From contig JAIXMF010000145.1 of assembly GCA_025201365.1 (NCBI GenBank), positions 1 to 31,539 of the forward strand: a stretch of DNA of 31,539 nucleotides, in the 5' to 3' direction. The notes under the pieces are model-generated. The model had not been told where the DNA came from. It worked only from the letters and a program-made list of their open reading frames with translations, and did no database searches. How positions within the stretch are numbered: the stretch's first letter is position 1; every line of letters begins with the position of its first letter. Origin of the DNA: Syncephalis plumigaleata (lineage: Eukaryota; Zoopagomycota; Zoopagomycetes; Zoopagales; Piptocephalidaceae). Positions 23,887 through 31,539 of this stretch are shown piece after piece. Made by a program: the position numbers and the translations under genes.

Positions 23887-25320
23887 GCAGACATGGCAAT
23901 ATAGCACCCGTATTATGCTGATCGCTTTGGATAAAAAGAACAGCAACTAAATAGCAATAGCGATGGTGATGTTACGAGGACGATGGTGGTATCGGGTTCA
24001 AGTCAAGTGACTGCACCTTGACACCAGTATTCGCTGTTCCTCACTATAGAGCAATAACAACAATAAACGACGCTTACCTCTTGTAAATTGACGAAAGGAG
24101 AAAGGAGTAACTTGAAGCTGCTAGTGCGTATGTTGTTGTATGGAGATATTATGTAGTGAAACGACTCGTACACCGCTGTATGGCCCGCAACAGTACAATA
24201 GTCTACTATAGTGGTGATGTTTAGGAGAGAGCGAAATGCAACAGGTATTTGTATTAAGAAAAGGATAGCAAGAGTGTAATTGCAGTGGTGACAATAATAG
24301 GTGTAGTTGTAGTTGTAGTTGTAGCTGTGATAGTTGTAGTAACGGTATAATAATAAAGGAGCGGTGGTGAAGTTATTAATAATAAAAGTAAGTAGGAATA
24401 AAAGAGCGAAGAAGAAAGGACCACGGATGTAATACGCGCAGCACAATGGCACGACGATGAGATGGATACGAATACGTCCAAGGACGGAAAAGACCAGGGG
24501 GACGAGGGGTGGACCACGGGAGGGGAAGGCGTACGAACGAGAGCGGATAGGTAAGCGAGAGAGAGAGAGAGTAAGTGAGCGCGTGTCACCAACAAGCAAA
24601 CAAGCTACAATTAGATAGCAGTCGATATATATATAATGTAATATAAATAAGGAAGTAATAAGCGATAAAGATGGTAGTAAAGATGATAGTGATGGTGGGC
24701 GGGTTTAGGAAAAAGGTCAAAGACGTGTTGAAGCAGGAGGAGTTGCAACCAAGGCCGTAACCACGTTCAACTCGCTGTGTTAAGTTTCACTGTTTAACGC
24801 ATGCGCGTGTAGAAAGTTGTAATAATAGAAGTAATAGCGGTAGCAGTAGTAGAAGTAATAATAACATATTAATGCTGTTGCTGTTGTTGTTGTCATAGGG
24901 TGGACGCATTAATGTATCATTGTGTTCTGATATCCGCGTGGTTACTATCAACATCAGCAGCAGCACCACCACCACATGAAGCAGAAAATGTTTTTGGCGA
25001 TTAACCTCGCTTATTAGGCAATGACGAGTACAAAGCGTAGGAACATCACTAAGGGGCACCACATTATTAGTAATTAGAATGGATAATAGAGGGGAACATT
25101 CGTAGAATATCCACGAAATAAGCATCAATTTACGAATTGGCAAGTAAATAGGCTTATGCAAATACGAGTTATACGAATTGTACGCATACATCACACAGGT
25201 AAGGGCTTGTATCAACTGTCGCAGCCGTGGTATTGTTGCTGTTCTGTAAAGAAACGCGATCCTTCTTTCTTCCGGTCTAATAACAGGCACGTAACCCCCA
25301 TCCGTACACGCAACACCTGT

Positions 25321-25378
25321 ACACACACACACTCGCGCACACTCGCGCATACGCACACTCGCATACGCACGTACATAC
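25321..25378. repeat. CA-rich imperfect microsatellite in epimerase leader
   Basis: ACAC run followed by ACTCGCGC/ATACGCAC variants, ending about 37 bp before the epimerase start codon. Confidence 0.8.
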
Positions 25379-25414
25379 AACATACTTGTTTTTATTGTTC
25401 ATCGCCACTGGAAT

Positions 25415-26172
25415 ATGTCACCATTTCAATCTATCCTACGAGCATCGCAGTTTGTCGGTCGGCGTGGTCTGCAACGATTAGTGCAAACTGAGTGGAATCA
25501 TCAATATACACGTTTCGTCGCGAGACCTACAGTTATTCAAAGTCGTTCATTAGCAAACCAAGCTGTAGTAAGTGAGCAAGCTTATTGCTGTAGCCTATCT
25601 AACACGGGTATTACGCAATACAGAAGAGTTCACTATGGCAACTAGGTCGACTTAACCATATAGCCATAGCGGTGCCGGACCTCGAACAAGCCTCGGCTTT
25701 CTATCAACAATCACTCGGCGCCGATATTAGCGAGGCAGTGGTGAGTTGACCATTATCTAGCGAATGATACATTGGTGGAGCATGCTCCTAATCGTATCTG
25801 GTATCTTCTAGGCACTTCCAGAACACGGTGTTACTACCGTGTTTGTTAATTTAGGCAATACGAAACTCGAGCTGCTACATCCACTTGGTGAAAACAGTCC
25901 AATTGCCAACTTTCTAAGTAAGAATAAGCTAGGTGGCATGCATCACATTTGCATCGAGGTAATTATATGGCTAGTTGTAGATGATATATATATCTATCTT
26001 TATTGACATTAGTATCTAGGTGAATAACATTGAAGAGGCAATGAAGGCGGTACAGGCACAGGGAATACGCACACTATCGAATGAACCAAAGATCGGTGCT
26101 CATAATAAGCCTGTTGTATTCTTGCATCCTAAAGACTGCGGCGGTGTATTAGTGGAGTTGGAGCAGGAATAA
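25415..26172 (+). CDS. Methylmalonyl-CoA epimerase, mitochondrial
   Basis: Interconverts (2S)- and (2R)-methylmalonyl-CoA, the step between propionyl-CoA carboxylase and B12-dependent mutase; mitochondrial matrix. Predicted 189 residues from exons 25415-25567, 25624-25740, 25812-25958 and 26020-26172. Seen: a basic N-terminal stretch of about 50 residues (LRASQFVGRRGLQRLV..) fitting a targeting peptide, then a vicinal-oxygen-chelate fold with LWQLGRLNHIAIAVPDLE, TTVFVNLGNTKLELLHP, GGMHHICIEV and GGVLVELEQE. The His of LNHI, His of MHHIC and Glu of LVELEQ are expected metal/catalytic residues. The length after removing the leader is close to the bacterial enzyme. Exon 2 starts at a CAGAAG double acceptor, so two isoforms differing by one Lys are possible. 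Glyoxalase I, the nearest alternative, would not have GGMHHI with this C-terminus. Confidence 0.93.
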
Positions 26173-26325
26173 ACCTCGACATTTAAGCAACAATTGATGG
26201 CATAATGATACGTGAACATGATTAGCATTTATTGAGCAATTTGTTGCAAATGATTAGCCATATTAACTAATCGTAACTGAAAAGAAACACACAGCAAATG
26301 TCACTTATTATATAGTATAGTAAAC

Positions 26326-27561
26326 TTAGCCAGTTGTTTTAGGAATATGCATACGAGCTTCCTGGCATGCTTGAGCCACTGCCATATCGCCATGATAATT
26401 GGCAAATTTCTCGGCTTCTATCAAGGCAGTATTGGCATCTGCTTCATTGTCTTGCATCTAGAATAAACGTTGTCATTATCACTATTATTATTGCTATAGT
26501 TTGAGTTTGTAATTTACCTGAAGTATTCGTGCTCGATTAAAAAGTAAAGCACCTCGCATAGCTTGACAGATACCACCACGACCTCGACGTGCCACCGTCA
26601 ATCCCTGTTCTGTGGCATCTCTGGCTAGTGCTAAATTGCCTACACCAGCAGCTGCATCCGCCAAGTGGCATAGCAAACTACTAACTTGACAATCATCGGA
26701 GGAAGCGGGCCAACGACGTAATGTCAATTGGTATATGGGCAGAGCACGTCGATAAAACTCACGCTCCGAGTAGAATCGTGCCAAAGCATCGAGGCATGAT
26801 ACAAAATCAGTATTGCTCACCCAACTCGGTAGTTCCATGAGTGTCGATGTCGATGTGTCGGGTGGTCGTTGACTTGCTCGCATTACATGCATCAATGACC
26901 ACACGTAATAGCGTTCGGCCTGTTCGTCAGTCTCACGATCTGCACTGTAAAGATCACCCAGTTTCTGGGCCAGTCCCAACAGTCGATGATGCTGACCGGC
27001 CGTCAACTTCTCCCATCCAGTCTCATGATCACTACTGCTCTCCTCGGATCCCGCATGAAGTATGGTACGGAATGCTGTTTCGTATGCCTCGATAGCTTCA
27101 CGTCGCCAGCGTGTCGCGTTCGACTTTTCGGCCTGCTGCTCTAGTAGACCGCCAAGTGCGATAAGGATTCCTGTAGCGGCGGGTCCTGCCAAATTCATAC
27201 CGGCTGCCTCGGCCTGTTTCCACGCTCGACGATAGAGCCGGATGGCCGATTCAGGCTCATTACGATGCTTCTCGTGAAGAAGAGCTTGGCGCAACGTCTG
27301 GCGTACATCTCGTGGATAATTCCACGCATTAATGATGAATGGACGTGCCAACACGAGACCTACTCCTGCACCCGCAAGTAGAGCGAGTATCATCGGTCGA
27401 TGACGGCGTAGTGGACCCGTATCATTGTTGTGTATCGTGCCAAAATGAGCAAATCGCCTAGGAACCCGTAGAGGCTGCCAGCTACTAGTATTACGAACGT
27501 GCATCGGCATCCACCGAGCGATAACAGGTGGATTAAGCACTCTTTTGATCATCCTATACAT
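26326..27561 (-). CDS. Mgr3-like mitochondrial TPR membrane protein
   Basis: Predicted 391 residues from exons 26518-27561 and 26326-26457. Seen: a basic, hydroxylated N-terminus without acids for about 40 residues (mitochondrial targeting type), a single membrane span RPMILALLAGAGVGLVLARP (about residues 55-74), then TPR-like helices: AIRLYRRAWKQAEAAG, LAQKLGDLYSADRETDEQAE, FVSCLDALARFYSEREFYRR and LCHLADAAAGVGNLALA, and a final NHGD-like repeat in exon 2. This layout (N-terminal anchor, TPRs facing the intermembrane space) matches fungal Mgr3, the adaptor that delivers substrates to the i-AAA protease Yme1. The match is by architecture and fungal family feel, not by a diagnostic motif, so another mitochondrial TPR protein is possible. 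Divergent from the Hsp110 gene; start at 27561, with another Met three codons later. Confidence 0.7.
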
Positions 27562-28137
27562 TATTATTACTACTATTATTATTGGCTACCAAGTAAGAAA
27601 AGAGGATCAGTTTAAAACAATTTTTTTATTTCGTTTTATGTTTGAAAACTTGTTAAGAAACCAAATGCTAATGACGTCTATGCATATCTAATGACACGTA
27701 GAAACATATATTACCAACTAGTAGTTAATAGACTATAAACACTGTAGTCATTAGGCCATCTATCTAGAATAATAACAACGGAACCCTTACTTACCTCTAA
27801 TGTACGTATATCAACATTTATCCGCAACCGATGACGATATGCAAAAAAATCGGTGATGGAAACATGTGGAACCCGCTGGAATGTGAGGTCGTGTCAGATT
27901 CGCTTATCCTTTTTTACATTTAAAAAACCACCCACATCATCCGCAACAGTGGCATCAGTATCGCATCCATTAAAAGGCGCGCATTTACTAGTGGAGTTGT
28001 TTTTTTTTGTTGACTACAACGGTTGCTCTCTCTTTCTGTGTGTGTGTTCCTACTTGCTATCTTCTTCTTCTTCTTCTTACTATTGTACCTTCTCTACCTT
28101 CTGCATTTGATTCTAGTTTCTTCACTATTTTTACACA
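27562..28137. promoter_or_regulatory. Divergent promoter region (Mgr3-like / Hsp110)
   Basis: 576 bp between opposed starts. It contains the heat-shock-element-like array, an ATTAAAAGG TATA-like site near 27970 and a pyrimidine tract with CTT repeats (about 28062-28078) before the Hsp110 start. Confidence 0.6.
27858..27882 (+). promoter_or_regulatory. Step-type heat shock element
   Basis: Three nGAAn units (GGAAA, GGAAC, GGAAT) whose GAA triplets begin at 27859, 27869 and 27879, exactly 10 bp apart, about 255 bp before the Hsp110 start. HSF binds such same-orientation units with 5-bp gaps (step-type element). Sse1/Hsp110 genes are known HSF targets, which supports the reading. Confidence 0.55.
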
Positions 28138-31012
<2,875 letters not shown>

Positions 31013-31390
31013 TTATAAATAACAGCGAGATAGCAGAAGCCGAAAGTGATTCCATTCCACTTCCCCCGTCATTATGATCATTTCATTCCATTCACTGTTC
31101 TTGGCACATTATGTAGAATGTTAATAAAAAGAATATTGGCTGATGTTTATTACTTGCTGCTTGCGTGTAAATGAGAAAAGGATAACAATTGTAATACTGA
31201 AATAGTGAATATGTTTATTGATGATGAAATCATTAGATCATACAGCGATAGCAGTAGTTGTATGGTCATGCTATGCGAGTGTCATCACATTCTCATTGTC
31301 TATATGATTGCTAATCGATTCAATGACCTATTAGTATTTTAGTAGAATGAATCAGCTACTGCTCGGTACTTACCGTATACTAATGGTGCT
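31013..31390. other. Hsp110 3' region
   Basis: Contains AATAAAAAG near 31122-31130, the probable Hsp110 polyadenylation signal, then AT-rich sequence. No gene seen here. Confidence 0.6.
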
Positions 31391-31539
31391 TCAATTATAA
31401 CTAGAGAGTACGTGGTGTAGTCCTTTTAATGCTCGCATAGGAGAGGAGCAAGGAAATGGATCAAATTGTATCGTGTAATGAACTTTGAGAAGATAGTATA
31501 TTGCAGGAATGGCTGCCTTTATATCACCAAGTTTTAAGC
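31391..31539 (-). CDS. Possible C-terminal exon of a gene entering from the right edge
   Basis: The minus strand is open for 48 codons from the window edge to a TGA at 31391. The translation looks protein-like (KLGDIKAAIPAIYYLLKVHY then FDPFPCSSPMRALKGLHHVL), with balanced composition unlike the chance frames elsewhere. I do not recognise a family. It would be convergent with the Hsp110 gene. A GTACTC after LHH could be a donor, so the end is uncertain. An open frame of this length can arise by chance, so confidence is low. Confidence 0.3.
   Translation of the reverse strand, partial: LKLGDIKAAIPAIYYLLKVHYTIQFDPFPCSSPMRALKGLHHVLSSYN

Larger units (their letters stand above)
22824..25414. other. 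2.6-kb gene-free divergent region (CLASP / epimerase)
   Basis: No gene supported. The plus strand is purine-rich over most of 22860-24780 (GA, GTA and TAA repeats; for example a GTAGTT run near 24302-24330 and GA runs near 23325 and 24552), so the minus strand reads as long C/T tracts, like the leaders of other genes here. Long open frames occur on the minus strand but are low-complexity. From about 24820 come CAG/CTG-type triplets and then CA/CG-rich repeats next to the epimerase start. It probably holds both promoters and untranslated leaders. Confidence 0.55.

Noticed and set aside
24003-24599. 198-codon minus-strand frame in the gene-free region
   Set aside because: Low-complexity Tyr/Leu/Ser/Asn-rich translation of GTA/GA repeats, no family and no phase-matched exons.
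24787-25383. 198-codon minus-strand frame upstream of the epimerase
   Set aside because: Runs through CA/CG and CAG microsatellites, with poly-Leu and Val/Cys/Arg runs; looks like a chance frame.

Overview
This window is nuclear DNA of a eukaryote. Almost every conserved gene is split by short introns (about 50-90 nt) that start GTAAGT or GTATGT and end in TAG or CAG. In the multi-exon genes I could trace, the splice phases close into single open frames. The gene content points to a fungus, probably an early-diverging one (inference): a questin-oxidase-like protein, a fungal-style microsomal P450, an Mgr3-like TPR protein and an Sse1-type Hsp110 sit beside two genes that are unusual for well-studied fungi, a stand-alone beta-thymosin and a methylmalonyl-CoA epimerase.

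Layout. 1-6.7 kb, all minus strand: the 5' part of a cytochrome P450 running off the left edge, a small unrecognised gene, a questin-oxidase-like gene, and the GPI mannosyltransferase PIG-B/Gpi10. 6.8-8.9 kb, plus strand: a METTL23-like methyltransferase, divergent from PIG-B across only 75 bp, then an intronless 49-residue beta-thymosin. 9.0-11.7 kb: a lineage-specific-looking coiled-coil gene and a pyrimidine-rich degenerate repeat tract, bracketed by similar direct repeats of about 41 bp. 11.8-14.8 kb: mitochondrial prolyl-tRNA synthetase and a small two-span membrane protein. 15.0-22.8 kb: a NUFIP1/Rsa1-like snoRNP assembly factor divergent from PRP40 (105 bp between starts), then a CLASP-type TOG protein on the opposite strand. 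22.8-25.4 kb: a 2.6-kb stretch with no convincing gene, strand-asymmetric microsatellites and a hairpin-rich island. 25.4-31.0 kb: methylmalonyl-CoA epimerase, an Mgr3-like TPR protein, and an Sse1/Hsp110 chaperone whose upstream region carries a heat-shock-element-like array. The right edge may hold the C-terminal end of another minus-strand gene.

The genes are mostly unrelated housekeeping functions: ER GPI-anchor assembly, mitochondrial translation and quality control, splicing, snoRNP assembly, the microtubule cytoskeleton and cytosolic chaperoning. Shared short divergent promoters suggest compact packing. The P450 and questin-oxidase-like genes, 2.1 kb apart on the same strand, could be a small oxidative pathway, but the window does not prove it.

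Points most worth a second look: the beta-thymosin; GC-AG introns that all share GCAAGTA; a 7-nt microexon in PRP40; the epimerase, which implies B12-dependent methylmalonyl-CoA metabolism; and the coiled-coil/repeat block. Exon coordinates are hand-derived from splice consensus, reading phase and family resemblance, with no transcript data.
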